Assembly (NCBI GenBank): GCA_920105625.2
Contig: OV050031.1
Location: 83,957,995-84,021,994 of the forward strand
DNA: 64,000 bases
From: Clusia tigrina
Lineage: Eukaryota > Arthropoda > Insecta > Diptera > Clusiidae
Reading direction: 5' to 3'
Positions 21,201-34,500 of this stretch are shown in pieces. Positions within the stretch are counted from its first letter, which is position 1. Each line of letters begins with the position of its first letter. The translations under genes were made by a program, and so were the position numbers. Under the pieces are notes generated by a model. It searched no databases. It had not been told where the DNA came from and saw only the letters and a program-made list of their open reading frames with translations.

Positions 21201-23883
21201 GAGAAGGCAGCAGACCCCCCAATCGACAGCGGCAACGACTGAGACGCCTACAGAGACGCTGACAGTGACTGCGACGCCGACTGAGACGCCAACTGAGGCA
21301 GATAGGGGTGGATATAGGCATGGAGAAGGCAGAACACCCCCCAATCGACAGCTGCAGCGACTGAGACGCCTACAGAGATGCTGACAGAGGCTGCGACACC
21401 GACTGAGGCAGATAGGGGTAGATATAGGCATAGAGAAGGTAGCAGATCCCCAATCAACAGCAGCAACGACTGAGACGCCTACAGAGACGCTGACAGAGGC
21501 TGCGACGCCGACTCAGACGCCGACTGAAGCAGATAGGCGTAGATATTGGCATGGAGAAGGCAGCGGACCCCCCAATAGGCAGCGGTCCCTCCAATAGGCA
21601 GCGGCAGCGACTGAGACGCCTTCAGAGACGCTGACAGAGGCTGTGACGCCGACTGAGACGCCGACTGAGGTAGATAGGGGTAGATATAGGCATAGAGACA
21701 GAAGCTGCGACGCCGACTGAGACGCCGACTGAGGCAGATAGGGGTAGATATAAGCATGGAGAAGGCGGCAGACCCCCAAATCGACAGCGGCAGCGACTGA
21801 AACGCCTTCAGAGACGCCTTCAGAGACGCTTACAGAGGTTGCGACGCCGACTGAGACGCCGACTGAGGTAGATAGGGGTAGATATAGGCATAGAGAAGGC
21901 AGCAGACCACCCAATCGACAACGGCAGCGACTGAGACGCCTACAGAGACGCTGACAGAGGCTGCGACGCCGACTCAGACGCCGACTGAAGCAGATAGGGG
22001 TAGATATAGGCATAGAGAAGGCAGCAGTCCCGGCAATGGACAGCGGCAGCGACTGAGACGCCTTCAGAGACGCTGACAGAGGCTGCGACGCCGTGTGAGA
22101 CGCCGACTGAGGCAGATAGGGGTAGATATAGGCATAGAGAAGGCAGCAGACCCCCCAATCGACAGCGGCAACGACTGAGACGCCTACAGAGACGCTGGCA
22201 GAGGCTGCGACGCCGACTGAGACGCCGACTGAGGCAGATAGGGGTAGATATAGGCATAGAGAAGGCAGCAGACCCCCCAATCGACAGCGGCAGCGACTGA
22301 GACGCCTTCAGAGACGCTGACAGAGGCTGCGACGCCGTCTGAGACGCCGACTGAGGCAGATAGGGGCAGATATAGGCATAGAGAAGGCAGCAGACCCCCC
22401 AATCGACAGCGGCAACGACTGAGACGCCTACAGAGACGCTGACAGTGACTGCGACGCCGACTGAGACGTAAACTGAGGCAGATAGGGGTGGATATAGGCA
22501 TGGAGAAGGCAGAAGACCCCCCAATCGACTGCTGCAGCGACCGAGACGCCTACAGAGATGCTGAAAGAGGCTGCGACACCGACTGAGGCAGATAGGGGTA
22601 GATATAGGCATAGAGAAGGTAGCAGATCCCCAATCAACAGCAGCAACGACTGAGACGCCTACAGAGACGCTGACAGAAGCTGCGACGCCGACTGAGATGC
22701 CGACTGAGGCAGATAGGGGTAGATATAGGCATAGAGAAGGCGGCAGACCCCCAAATCGACAGCGGCATCGACTGAGACGCCTTCAGAGACGCCTTCAGAG
22801 ACGCTGACAGAGGCTGCGACGCCGACTGAGACGCCGACTGAGGCAGATAGGGGCAGATACAGGCATAGAGAAGGCAGCAGACCCCCCAATCGACAGCGGC
22901 AACGACTGAGACGCCTACAGAGACGCTGACAGTGACTGCGACGCCGACTGAGACGCCAACTGAGGCAGATAGGGGTGGATATAGGCATGGAGAAGGCAGA
23001 AGATCCCCCAATCGACAGCTGCAGCGACTGAGACGCCTACAGAGATGCTGACAGAGGCTGCGACGCCGACTGAGGCAGATAGGGGTAGATATAGGCATAT
23101 AGAAGGTAGCAGATCCCCCAATCGACAGCAGCAACGACTGAGACGCCTGCAGAGACGCTGACAGAGGCTGCGACGCCGACTGAGACGCCGACTGAAGCAG
23201 ATAGGGGTAGATATAGGCATAGAGAAGGCAGCAGACCACCCAATCGACAACGGCAGCGACTGAGACGCCTACAGACACGGTGACAGAGGCTGCGACGCCG
23301 ACTGAGGCAGATAGGGGCAGATATAGGCATAGAGAAGGTAGCAGATCCCCCAATCGACAGCAGCAACGACTGAGACGCCTGCAGATACGCTGACAGAGGC
23401 TGCGACGCCGACTGAGATGCCGACTGATGCAGATAGGGGTAGATATAGGCATAGAGAAGGCAGCAGACCACCCAATCGACAACGGCAGCAACTGAGCCGC
23501 CTACAGAGTAGCTGACAGAGGCTGCGACGCCGACTGAGACGCCGACTGAGGCAGATAGGGGCAGATATAGGCATAGAGAAGGCAGCAGACCCCCAATCGA
23601 CAGCGGCAGCGACTGAGACGCCTTCAGAGACGCTGACAGAGGCTGCGACGCCGACTGAGACGCCGACTGAGGTAGATAGGGGTAGATATAGGCATAGAGA
23701 AGGCAGCAGACCACCCAATCTTCAGCGGCAGCGACTGAGACGCCTACAGAGACGCTGACAGCGGCTGCGACGCCGACTCAGACGCCGACTGAAGCAGATA
23801 GGGGTAGATATTGGCATGGAGAAGGCAGCGGACCCCCCAATAGGCAGCGGTCCCTCCAATAGGCACGGTCAGCGACTGAGACG
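18241..23883. repeat. 5.64-kb HOR, copy 2 (5,643 bp)
   Basis: This is the direct tandem successor of copy 1. Long stretches are the same as in copy 1: the minus-strand translation of 16,991-17,848 equals that of 22,634-23,491 over 285 residues, and that of 14,148-14,948 equals 19,792-20,592 over 266 residues. A 1-bp deletion at about 21,146 ('acagaactgcgac' versus 'acagaagctgcgac' at 15,501) explains the change from a 5,644-bp to a 5,643-bp offset. About 48 monomers per unit is a large HOR. The low divergence indicates recent amplification or strong homogenisation. Confidence 0.93.
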
Positions 23884-25893
23884 CCTTCAGAGACGCTGAC
23901 AGAGGCTGTGACGCCGACTGAGACGCTGACTGGCGTAGATAGGGGTATATATAGGCATGGAGAAGGCAGCAGACCACCCAATCGACAACGGCAGCGACTG
24001 AGACGCCTACAGAGACGCTGACAGACGCTGCGACGCCGACTGAGGCAGATAGGGGTATATAAAGGCATAAAGAAGGCAGCAGACAGACCCAATCGACAGC
24101 GGCAGCGACTGAGACGTCTACAAAGATGCTGACAGAGGCTGCTACGCCGACTGAGGCACATAGGGGTATATATAGGCATAGAGAAGGCAGCAGAACCCCC
24201 AATCAACAGCGGCAGCGACTGAGACGCCAACAGAAACGCTGACAGAGGCTGCGGCGCCGACTGAGACGCCGACTGAAGCAGATTGGGGTAGATATAGGCA
24301 TAGAGAAGGCAGCAGACCACCCAATCGACAACGGCAGCGACTGAGACGCCTACAGAGTAGCTGGCAGGACCTGCGACGCCGACTGAGACAGATAGGGGTA
24401 GATCTAGGCATAGAGAAGGCAGCAGACCCCCCAATCGACAGCGGCAGCGAATTAGACGCCTACAGACACGGTGACAGAGGCTGCGATGCCGACTGAGACG
24501 CCGACTGAGGCCGATAGGGGCAGATATAGGCATAGAGAAGGCAGCAGACCCCCAATCGACAGCGGCAGCGAGTGGGACGCCTACAGAGACGCTGACAGAG
24601 GCTGCGACGCCGACTGAGGCAGATAGGGGTTGATAAAGGCATACAGAAGGCAGCAGACAGCCTCAATCGACAGCGGCAGCGACAGCTGCGCATACAAAGA
24701 TGCTGACAGAGGCTGCTACGCCGACTGAGACGCCGACTGAGGCAGATAGGGGTAGATATAGCCATAGAGAAGGCGGCAGACCCCCAAATCGACAGCGGCA
24801 GCGACTGAGACGCCTTCAGAGACGCCTTCAGAAACGCTGACAGAGGCTGCGACGCCGACTGAGACGCCGACTGAGGCCGATAGGGGCAGATATAGGCATA
24901 GAGAAAGCAGCAGACCCCCCAATCGACAGCGGCAACGACTGAGACGCCTAGAGAGACGCTGACAGAGGCTGCGACGCCGACTGAGACGCCAACTGAGGCA
25001 GATAGGGGTGGATATAGGCATGGAGAAGGCAGAAGACCCCCCAGTCGACAGCTGCAGCGACTGAGACGCCTACAGAGATGCTGACAAAGGCTGCGACACC
25101 GACTGAGGCAGATAGGGGTAGATATAGGCATAGAGAAGGTAGCAGATCCCGAATCGACAGCAGCAACGACTGAGACGCCTACAGAGACGCTGACAGAAGC
25201 TGCGACGCCGACTGAGACGCCGACTGAGGCAGATAGGGGTAGATATAGGCATAGAGAAGGCGGCAGACCCCCAAATCGACAGCGGCAGCGACTGAGACGC
25301 CTTCAGAGACGCCTTCAGAGACGCTGACAGAGGTTGCGACGCCGACTGAGACGCCGACTGAGGTAGATAGGGGTAGATATAGGCATAGAGAAGGCAGCAG
25401 ACCACCCAATCGACAACGGCAGTGACTGAGACGCCTACAGAGACGCTGACAGAGGCTGCGACGCCGACTCAGACGCCGACTGAAGCAGATAGGGGTAGAT
25501 ATTGGCATGGAGAAGGCAGCGGACCCCCCAATAGGCAGCGGTCCCTCCAATAGGCACGGGCAGCGACTGAGACGCCTTCAGAGACGCTGACAGAGGCTGT
25601 GACGCCGACTGAGACGCCGACTGAGGTAGATAGGGGTATATATAGGCATGGAGAAGGCAGCAGACCACCCAATCGACAACGGCAGCGACTGAGACGCCTA
25701 CAGAGACGCTGACAGACGTTGCGACGCCGACTGAGGCAGATAGGGGTAGATATAGACATAGAGAAGGCAGCAGATTCCCCAATCGACAGCGGCAGCGACT
25801 GAGAAGCCTACAGACACGGTGACAGAGGCTGCGACGCCGACTGAGACGGCGACTGAGGCAGATAGGGGCAGATATAGGCATAGAGAAGGCAGC
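23884..25893. repeat. 5.64-kb HOR, partial copy 3 (2.0 kb)
   Basis: The match to copy 2 continues at a 5,643-bp offset with almost no difference: the minus-strand translation of 18,817-19,488 equals that of 24,460-25,131 over 223 residues. At about 25,894 copy 3 keeps about 340 bp (three monomers, including the truncated marker at 26,111) that copies 1 and 2 lack, then rejoins at about 26,233 ('cagcagtcccccc', versus 'cagcagtccgccc' at 20,249). Copy 3 may therefore preserve the ancestral arrangement, with copies 1 and 2 descending from a deleted form. Confidence 0.9.
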
Positions 25894-28800
25894 AGACCCC
25901 CCAATCGACAGCGGCAACGACTGAGACGCCTACAGAGACGCTGACAGTGATTGCGACGCCGATTGAGACATCGACTGACTCAGATAGGGGTAGATATAGG
26001 CATAGAGAAGGCAGCACACCCCCCCAATCGACAGAGGCAGCGACTGAGACGCCTACAGAGACGCTGACAGAGGTTGCGACGGTTGCGACCCCGACTGAGG
26101 CAGATAGGGGTAGACCCGCCCAATCGACAGCGGCAACGACTGAGACGCCTACAGAGACGCTGGCAGAGGCTGCGACACCGTCTGAGACGCCGACTGAGGC
26201 AGATAGGGGTAGATATAGGCATAGAGAAGGCAGCAGTCCCCCCAATGAACAGCGGCAGCGACTGCGACGCCTTCAGAGACGCTGACAGAGGCTGCGAAGC
26301 CGTCTGAGACGCCGACTGACGCAGATAGGGGCAGATATAGGCATAGAGAAGGCAGCAGACCCCCCAATCGACAGCGGCAACGACTGAGACGCCTACAGAG
26401 ACGCTGACAGTGACTGCGACGCCGACTGAGACGCCAACTGAGGCAGATAGGGGTGGATATAGGCATGGAGAAGGCAGAAGACCCCCCAATCGACAGCTGC
26501 AGCGACTGAGACGCCTACAGAGATGCTGAAAGAGGCTGCGACACCGACTGAGGCAGATAGGGGTAGATATAGGCATAGAGAAGGTAGCAGATCCCCAATC
26601 AACAGCAGCAACGACTGAGACGCCTACAGAGACGCTGACAGAAGCTGCGACGCCGACTGAGACGCCGACTGAGGCAGATAGGGGCAGATATAGGCATAGA
26701 GAAGGCAGCAGACCCCCCAATCGACAGCGGCAACGACTGAAACGCCTACAGAGACGCTGACAGTGACTGCGACGCCGACTGAGACGCCAACTGAGGCAGA
26801 TAGGGGTGGATATAGGCATGGAGAAGGCAGAAGACCCCCCAATCGACAGCTGCAGCGACTGAGACGCCTACAGAGATGCTGACAGAGGCTGCGACACCGA
26901 CTGAGGCAGATAGGGGTAGATATAGGCATAGAGAAGGTAGCAGATCCCCAATCAACAGCAGCAACGACTGAGACGCCTACAGAGACGCTGACAGAGGCTG
27001 CGACGCCGACTCAGACGCCGACTGAAGCAGATAGGGGTAGATATTGGCATGGAGAAGGCAGCGGACCCCCCAATAGGCAGCGGTCCCTCCAATAGGCAGC
27101 GGCAGCGACTGAGACGCCTTCAGAGACGCTGACAGAGGCTGTGACGCCGACTGAGACGCCGACTGAGGTAGATAGGGGTATATATAGGCATAGAGAAGGC
27201 AGCAGACCACCCAATCTTCAGCGGCAGCGACTGAGACGCCTACAGAGACGCTGACAGCGGCTGCGACGCCGACTCAGACGCCGACTGAAGCAGATAGGGG
27301 TAGATATTGGCATGGAGAAGGCAGCGGACCCCCCAATAGGCAGCGGTCCCTCCAATAGGCACGGGCAGCGACTGAGACGCCTTCAGAGACGCTGACAGAG
27401 GCTGTGACGCCGACTGAGACGCCGACTGAGGTAGATAGGGGTATATATAGGCATGGAGAAGGCAGCAGACCACCCAATCGACAACGGCAGCGACTGAGAC
27501 GCCTACAGAGACGCTGACAGACGCTGCGACGCCGACTGAGGCAGATAGGGGTAGATATAGACATAGAGAAGGCAGCAGATCCCCCAATCGACAGCGGCAG
27601 CGACTGAGACGCCTACAGACACGGTGACAGAGGCTGCGACGCCGACTGAGACGCCGACTGAGGCAGATAGGGGCAGATATAGGCATAGAGAAGGTAGCAG
27701 ACCCCCCAATCGGCAGCGGCAACGACTGAGACGCCTACAGAGACGCTGACAGTGACTGCGACGCCGATTGAGACATCGACTGACTCAGATAGGGGCAGAT
27801 ATAGGCATAGAGAAGGCAGCATACCCCCCAATGGACAGCGGCAGCGACTGAGACGCCTACAGAGACGCTGACAGAGGCTGCGACGCCGACTGAGACGCCG
27901 ACTGAGGCAGATAGGGGTATATAAAGGCATAAAGAAGGCAGCAGACAGCCCCAATCGACAGCGGCAGCGACTGAGACGTCTACAAAGATGCTGACAGAGG
28001 CTTCTACGCCGACTGAGGCACATAGGGGTATATATAGGCATAGAGAAGGCAGCAGAACCCCCAATCAACAGCGGCAGCGACTGAGACGCCAACAGAAACG
28101 CTGACAGAGGCTGCGGCGCCGACTGAGATGCCGACTGAAGCAGATTGGGGTAGATATAGGCATAGAGAAGGCAGCAGACCACCCAATCGACAACGGCAGC
28201 GACTGAGACGCCTACAGAGTAGCTGGCAGGACCTGCGACGCCGACTGAGACAGATATTGGTAGATCTAGGCATAGAGAAGGCAGCAGACCCCCAATCGAC
28301 AGCGGCAGCGACTGAGACGCCTACAGACACGGTGACAGAGGCTGCGACGCCGACTGAGACGCCGACTGAGGCCGATAGGGGCAGATATAGGCATAGAGAA
28401 GGCAGCAGACCCCCAATCGACAGCGGCAGCGAGTGGGGCGCCTACAGAGACGCTGACAGAGGCTGCTACGCCGACTGAGGCAGATAGGGGTTGATAAAGG
28501 CATACAGAAGGCAGCAGACAGCCTCAATCGACAGCGGCAGCGACAGCTGCGCATACAAAGATGCTGACAGAGCCTGCTACGCCGACTGAGACGCCGACTG
28601 AGGCAGATAGGGGTAGATATAGGCATAGAGAAGGCGGCAGACCCCCAAATCGACAGCGGCAGCGACTGAGACGCCTTCAGAGACGCCTTCAGAATCGCTG
28701 ACAGAGGCTGCGACGCCGACTGAGACGCCGACTGAGACGCCGACTGAGGCCGATAGGGGCAGATATAGGCATAGAGAAGGCAGCAGACCCCCCAATCGAC

Positions 28801-31800
28801 AGCGGCAACGACTGAGACGCCTACAGAGACGCTGACAGTGACTGCGACGCCGACTGAGACGCCAACTGAGGCAGATAGGGGTGGATATAGGCATGGAGAA
28901 GGCAGAAGACCCCCAATCGACAGCTGCAGCGACTGAGACGCCTACAGAGATGCTGACAGAGGCTGCGACACCGACTGAGGCAGATAGGGGTAGATATAGG
29001 CATAGAGAAGGTAGCAGATCCCCAATCAACAGCAGCAACGACTGAGACGCCTACAGAGACGCTGACAGAGGCTGCGACGCCGACTCAGACGCCGACTGAA
29101 GCAGATAGGGGTAGATATTGGCATGGAGAAGGCAGCGGACCCCCCAATAGGCAGCGGTCCCTCCAATAGGCAGCGGCAGCGACTGAGACGCCTTCAGAGA
29201 CGCTGACAGAGGCTGTGATGCCGACTGAGACGCCGACTGAGGTAGATAGGGGTATATATAGGCATAGAGAAGGCAGCAGACCACCCAATCGACAACGGCA
29301 GCGACTGAGACGCCTACAGAGACGCTGACAGACGCTGCGACGCCGACTGAGGCAGATAGGGGTAGATATAGACATAGAGAAGGCAGCAGATTCCCCAATC
29401 GACCGCGGCAGCGACTGAGACGCCTACAGACACGGTGACAGAGGCTGCGACGCCGACTGAGACGGCGACTGAGGCAGATAGGGGCAGATATAGGCATAGA
29501 GAAGGCAGCAGACCCCCCAATCGACAGCGGCAACGACTGAGACGCCTACAGAGGCGCTGACAGTGACTGCGACGCCGATTGAGACATCGACTGACTCAGA
29601 AAGGGGTAGATATAGGCATAGAGAAGGCAGCACACCCCCCCAATCGACAGAGGCAGCGACTGAGACGCCTACAGAGACGCTGACAGAGGTTGCGACGGTT
29701 GCGACCCCGACTGAGGCAGATAGGGGTAGACCCGCCCAATCGACAGCGGCAACGACTGAGACGCCTACAGAGACGCTGGCAGAGGCTGCGACGCCGACTG
29801 AGACGCCGACTGAGACGCCGACTGAGGCAGATAGGGGTAGATATAGGCATAGAGAAGGCAGCAGTCCCCCCAATGGACAGCGGTAGCGACTGAGACGCCT
29901 TCAGAGACGCTGACAGAGGCTGCGACGCCGACTGAGACGCCAACTGAGGCAGATAGGGGTGGATATAGGCATGGAGAAGGCAGAAGAACCCCCAATCGAC
30001 AGCTGCAGCGACTGAGACGCCTACAGAGATGCTGAAAGAGGCTGCGACACCGACTGAGGCAGATAGGGGTAGATATAGGCATAGAGAAGGTAGCAGATCC
30101 CCAATCAACAGCAGCAACGACTGAGACGCCTACAGAGACGCTGACAGACGCTGCGACGCCGACTGAGACGCCGACTGAGGCAGATAGGGGTAGATATAGG
30201 CATAGAGAAGGCGGCAGACCCCCAAATCGACAGCGGCATCGACTGAGACGCCTTCAGAGACGCCTTCAGAGACGCTGACAGAGGCTGCGACGCCGACTGA
30301 GACGCCGACTGAGGCAGATAGGGGCAGATTTAGGCATAGAGAAGGCAGCAGACCCCCCAATCGACAGCGGCAATGACTGAGACGCCTACAGAGACGCTGA
30401 CAGTGACTGCGACGCCGACTGAGACGCCAACTGAGGCAGATAGGGGTGGACATAGGCATGGAGAAGGCAGAAGACCCCCCAATAGGCAGCGGGCCCTCCA
30501 ATAGGGAGCGGCAGCGACTGAGACGTCTTCAGAGACGCTGACAGAGGCTGTGACGCCGACTGAGACGCCGACTGAGGTAGATAGGGGTATATATAGGCAT
30601 AGAGAAGGCAGCAGACCACCCAATCGACAACGGCAGCGACTGAGACGCCTACAGAGACGCTGACAGAGGCTGCGACGCCGACTGAGACGCCGACTGAGGC
30701 AGATAGGGGCAGATATAGACATAGAGAAGGCAGCAGATTCCCCAATCGACAGCGGCAGCGACTGAGACGCCTACAGACACGGTGACAGAGGCTGCGACGC
30801 CGACTGAGACGCCGACTGAGGCAGATAGGGGCAGATATAGGCATAGAGAAGGCAGCAGACCCCCAATCGACAGCGGCAACGACTGAGACGCCTACAGAGA
30901 CGCTGACAGTGACTGCGACGCCGATTGAGACATCGACTGACTCAGATAGGGGTAGATAGAGGCATAGAGAAGGCAGCATACCCCCCAATCGACAGAGGCA
31001 GCGACTGAGACGCCTACAGAGACGCTGACAGACGTTGCGACGGTTGCGACCCCGACTGAGGCAGATAGGGGTAGACCCGCCCACTCGACAGCGGCAACGA
31101 CTGAGACGCCTACAGAGACGCTGGCAGAGGCTGCGACGCCGACTGAGACTCCGACTGAGGCAGATAGGGGTAGATATAGGCATAGAGAAGGCAGCAGTCC
31201 CCCCAATGGACAGCGGCAGCGACTGAGACGCCTTCAGAGACGCTGACAGAGGCTGCGACGCCGTCTGAGACGCCGACTGAGGCAGATAGTTGCAGATATA
31301 GGCATAGAGAAGGCAGCAGACCCCCCAATCGACAGCGGCAACGACTGAGACGCCTACAGAGACGCTGACAGTGACTGCGACGCCGACTGAGACGCCAACT
31401 GAGGCAGATAGGGGTGGATATAGGCATGGAGAAGGCAGAAGACCCCCCAATCGACAGCTGCAGCGACTGAGACGCCTACAGAGATGCTGACAGAGGCTGC
31501 GACACCGACTGAGGCAGATAGGGGTAGATATAGGCATAGAGAAGGTAGCAGATCCCCAATCATCAGCAGCAACGACTGAGACGCCTACAGAGACGCTGAC
31601 AGAAGCTGCGACGCCGACTGAGACGCCGACTGAGGCAGATAGGGGTAGATATAGGCATGGAGAAGGCGGCAGATCCCCAAATCGACAGCGGCAGCGACTG
31701 AAACGCCGTCAGAGACGCTTGCAGAGGTTGCGACGTCGACTGAGACGCCGACTGAGGTAGATAGGGGTAGATATAGGCATAGAGAAGGCAGCAGACCCCC

Positions 31801-33100
31801 CAATCGACAGCGGCAGCGACTGAGACGCCTACAAAGATGCTGACAGAGGCTGCTACGCCGACTGAGGCACATAGGGGTATATAGGCATAGAGATGGCAGC
31901 AGACCCCCCAATCGACAGCGGCAACGACTGAGACGCCTACAGAGACGATGACAGAGGCTGCGACGCCGACTGAGGCAGATAGGGGTAGATATAGGCATAT
32001 AGAAGGTAGCAGATCCCCCAATCGACAGCAGCAACGACTGAGACGCCTGCAGAGACGCTGACAGAGGCTGCGACGCCGACTGAGACGCCGACTGAAGCAG
32101 ATAGGGGTAGATATAGGCATAGAGAAGGCAGCAGACCATCCAATCGACAACGGCAGCGACTGACACGCCTACAGAGTAGCTGACAGAGGCTTGCGACGCC
32201 GACTGAGACGCCGACTGAGGCAGATAGGGGTAGATTTAGGCATAGAGAAGGCAGCAGACCCTCCAATCGACTGCGGCAGCGACTGAGACGCCTACAGAGA
32301 TGCTGACAGAGGCTGGGACCCCGACTGAGGCAGATAGGGGTAGATATAGGCATAGAGAAGGTAGCAGACCCCCCAATCGACAGCGGCAGCGACTGAGACT
32401 CCTACACAAACGCTGACAGAGGCTGCGACGCCGACTGAGGCAGATAGGGGTAGATAAAGGCATACAGAAGGCAGCAGACAGCCCCAATCGACAGCGGCAA
32501 CGACTGAGACACCAACAGAGACGCTGACAGAGGCTGCGACGCCGACTGAGGCAAATAGGGGTAGATAAAGGCATACAGAAGGCAGCAGACAGCCCCAATC
32601 GAGAGCGGCAGCGACTGAGACGCCTACAAAGATGCTAACAGAGGCTGCTACGCCGACTGAGGCACATAGGTGTATATATAGGCATAGAGAAGTCAGCAGA
32701 ACCCCCAATCAACAGCGGCAGCGACTGAGACGCCTACAGAAACGCTGACAGAGGCTGCGACGCCGACTGAGACGCCGACTGAGGCAGATAGGGGTAGATA
32801 AAGGCATAAAGAAGGCAGCAGAGAGCCCCAATCGACAGCGGCAACGATTGAGACGCCTGCAGAGACGCTGACAGAGGCTGCGAAGCCGACTGAGACGCCG
32901 ACTGAGGCAGATTGGGGTAGATATAGGCATAGAGAAGGCGGCAGACCGCAAAATCGACAGCGGCAGCGACTGAGACGCCTTCAAAGACGCCTTCAGAGAC
33001 GCCTTCAGAGACGCTGACAGAGGCTGCAACGCCGACTGAGACGCCGACTGAGGCAGATAGGGGCAGATATAGGCATAGAGAAAGCAGCAGACCCCCCAAT
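25894..33100. repeat. Reshuffled modules between the two large HOR domains
   Basis: Only monomers are present. The segment at about 25,435-26,245 recurs at about 29,051-29,873 (offset 3,616) with an additional 'gacgccgactga' 12-mer in the second copy. The segment at 27,735-28,330 resembles 12,574-13,124 and 3,798-4,405 (G and H monomers). Three truncated 99-bp markers occur at 26,111, 29,727 and 31,072. At 28,715-28,750 three 'gacgccgactga' 12-mers stand in tandem. From about 31.6 kb monomers become more heterogeneous and H monomers more frequent, with 'ggctgggaccccgactg' variants near 32,310. Confidence 0.85.
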
Positions 33101-34500
33101 CGACAGCGGCAACGACTGAGACGCCTACAGAGACGCTGACAGTGACTGCGACGCCTACTGAGACATCGACTGACTCAGATAGGGGTAGATATAGGCATAG
33201 AGAAGGCAGCAGACCTCCTCAATCGACAGCGGCAGCAACTGAGACGCCTACAGAGACGCTGACAGAGGCTGCGACGGTTGCGACGCCGACTGAGGCAGAT
33301 AGGGGTAGACCCGCCCAATCGACAGCGGCAACGACTGAGACGCCTACAGAGACGCTGGCAGAAGCTGCGACGCCGACTGAGACGCCGACTGAGGTAGATA
33401 GGGGTAGATATAGGCATAGAGAAGGCAGCAGACCCCCCCCAATCGACAGCGGCAGCGACTGAGACGCCTACAGAGACGCTGACAGAGGTTGCGACGCCAA
33501 CTGAGACGCCGACAGAGGCACATAGGGGTATATATAGGCAAAGCGAAGGCAGCAGAACCCCCAATCAACAGCAGCAGCGACTGAGACGCCTACAGAAACG
33601 CTGACAGAGGCTGCGATGCCGACTGAGGCAGATAGGGGTAGATATAGGCATAGAGATGGCAGCAGACCCCCCAATCGACAGCGGCAACGACTGAGACGCC
33701 TACAGAGATGATGACAGAGGCTGCGGCGCCGACTGAGACGCCGACTGAGGCAGATTGGGGTAGATATAGGCATATAGAAGGTAGCAGACCCCCAAAAGAC
33801 AGCGGCAGCTACTGAGACATTTGCAGATACGATGACAACGGCTGCGACGCCGACTGAGACGCCAACTGAGGCAGATAGTGGTGGATATAGGCATGGAGAA
33901 GGCAGAAGACCCCCCAATCGAAAGCTGCAGCGACTGAGACGCCTACAGGGATGCTGACAGAGGCTGCGACGCCGAATGAGGCAGATAGGGGTAGATATAG
34001 GCATAGAGAAGGTAGCAGATCCCCCAATCGACAGCAGCAACGACTGAAACGCCTGCAGAGACGCTGACAGAGGCTGCGACGCCGACTGAGACGCCGACTG
34101 AAGCAGATAGGGGTAGATATAGGCATAGAGAAGGCATCAGACCACCCAATCGACAACGGCAGCGACTGACACGCCTACAGAGTAGCTGACAGAGGCTTGC
34201 GACGCCGACTGAGACGCCGACTGAGGCAGATAGGGGTAGATTTAGGCATAGAGAAGGCAGCAGACCCCCCAATCGACAGCGGCAGCGACTGAGACGCCTA
34301 CAGACACGGTGACAGAGGCTACGACGTCGACTGAGACACCGACTGAGGCAGATAGGGGTATATATAGGCATAGCGAAGGCAGCAGAACCCCCAATCAACA
34401 GCAGCAGCGACTGAGACGCCTACAGAAACGCTGACAGAGGCTGCGACGCCGACTGAGGCAGATAGGCGTAGATAAAGGCATACAGAAGGCAGCAGACAGC
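33100..34500. repeat. Transition zone between left and right monomer repertoires
   Basis: This 1.4 kb carries the truncated marker at 33,306 and then monomers with 'cccaaaagacagcggcag' (near 33,793), which become common to the right and are absent further left. The E-B-C trimer and the F monomer, frequent before 31 kb, are missing here. Frame-shifting 1-bp gains occur in 'gaggcttgcgacgcc' at about 32,189 and 34,195. No gene, RNA or mobile element is visible. Greater divergence between neighbouring monomers suggests an older or less homogenised stretch. Confidence 0.75.

Noticed and set aside
18241..25893. Assembly artefact as the sole explanation for near-identical 5.64-kb copies
   Set aside because: Copies differ by real marks (a 1-bp deletion near 21,146, substitutions near 16,024/21,667 and 16,628/22,270, and the 340-bp block in copy 3), so they are not simple duplicate output. 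Copy number still depends on read support.
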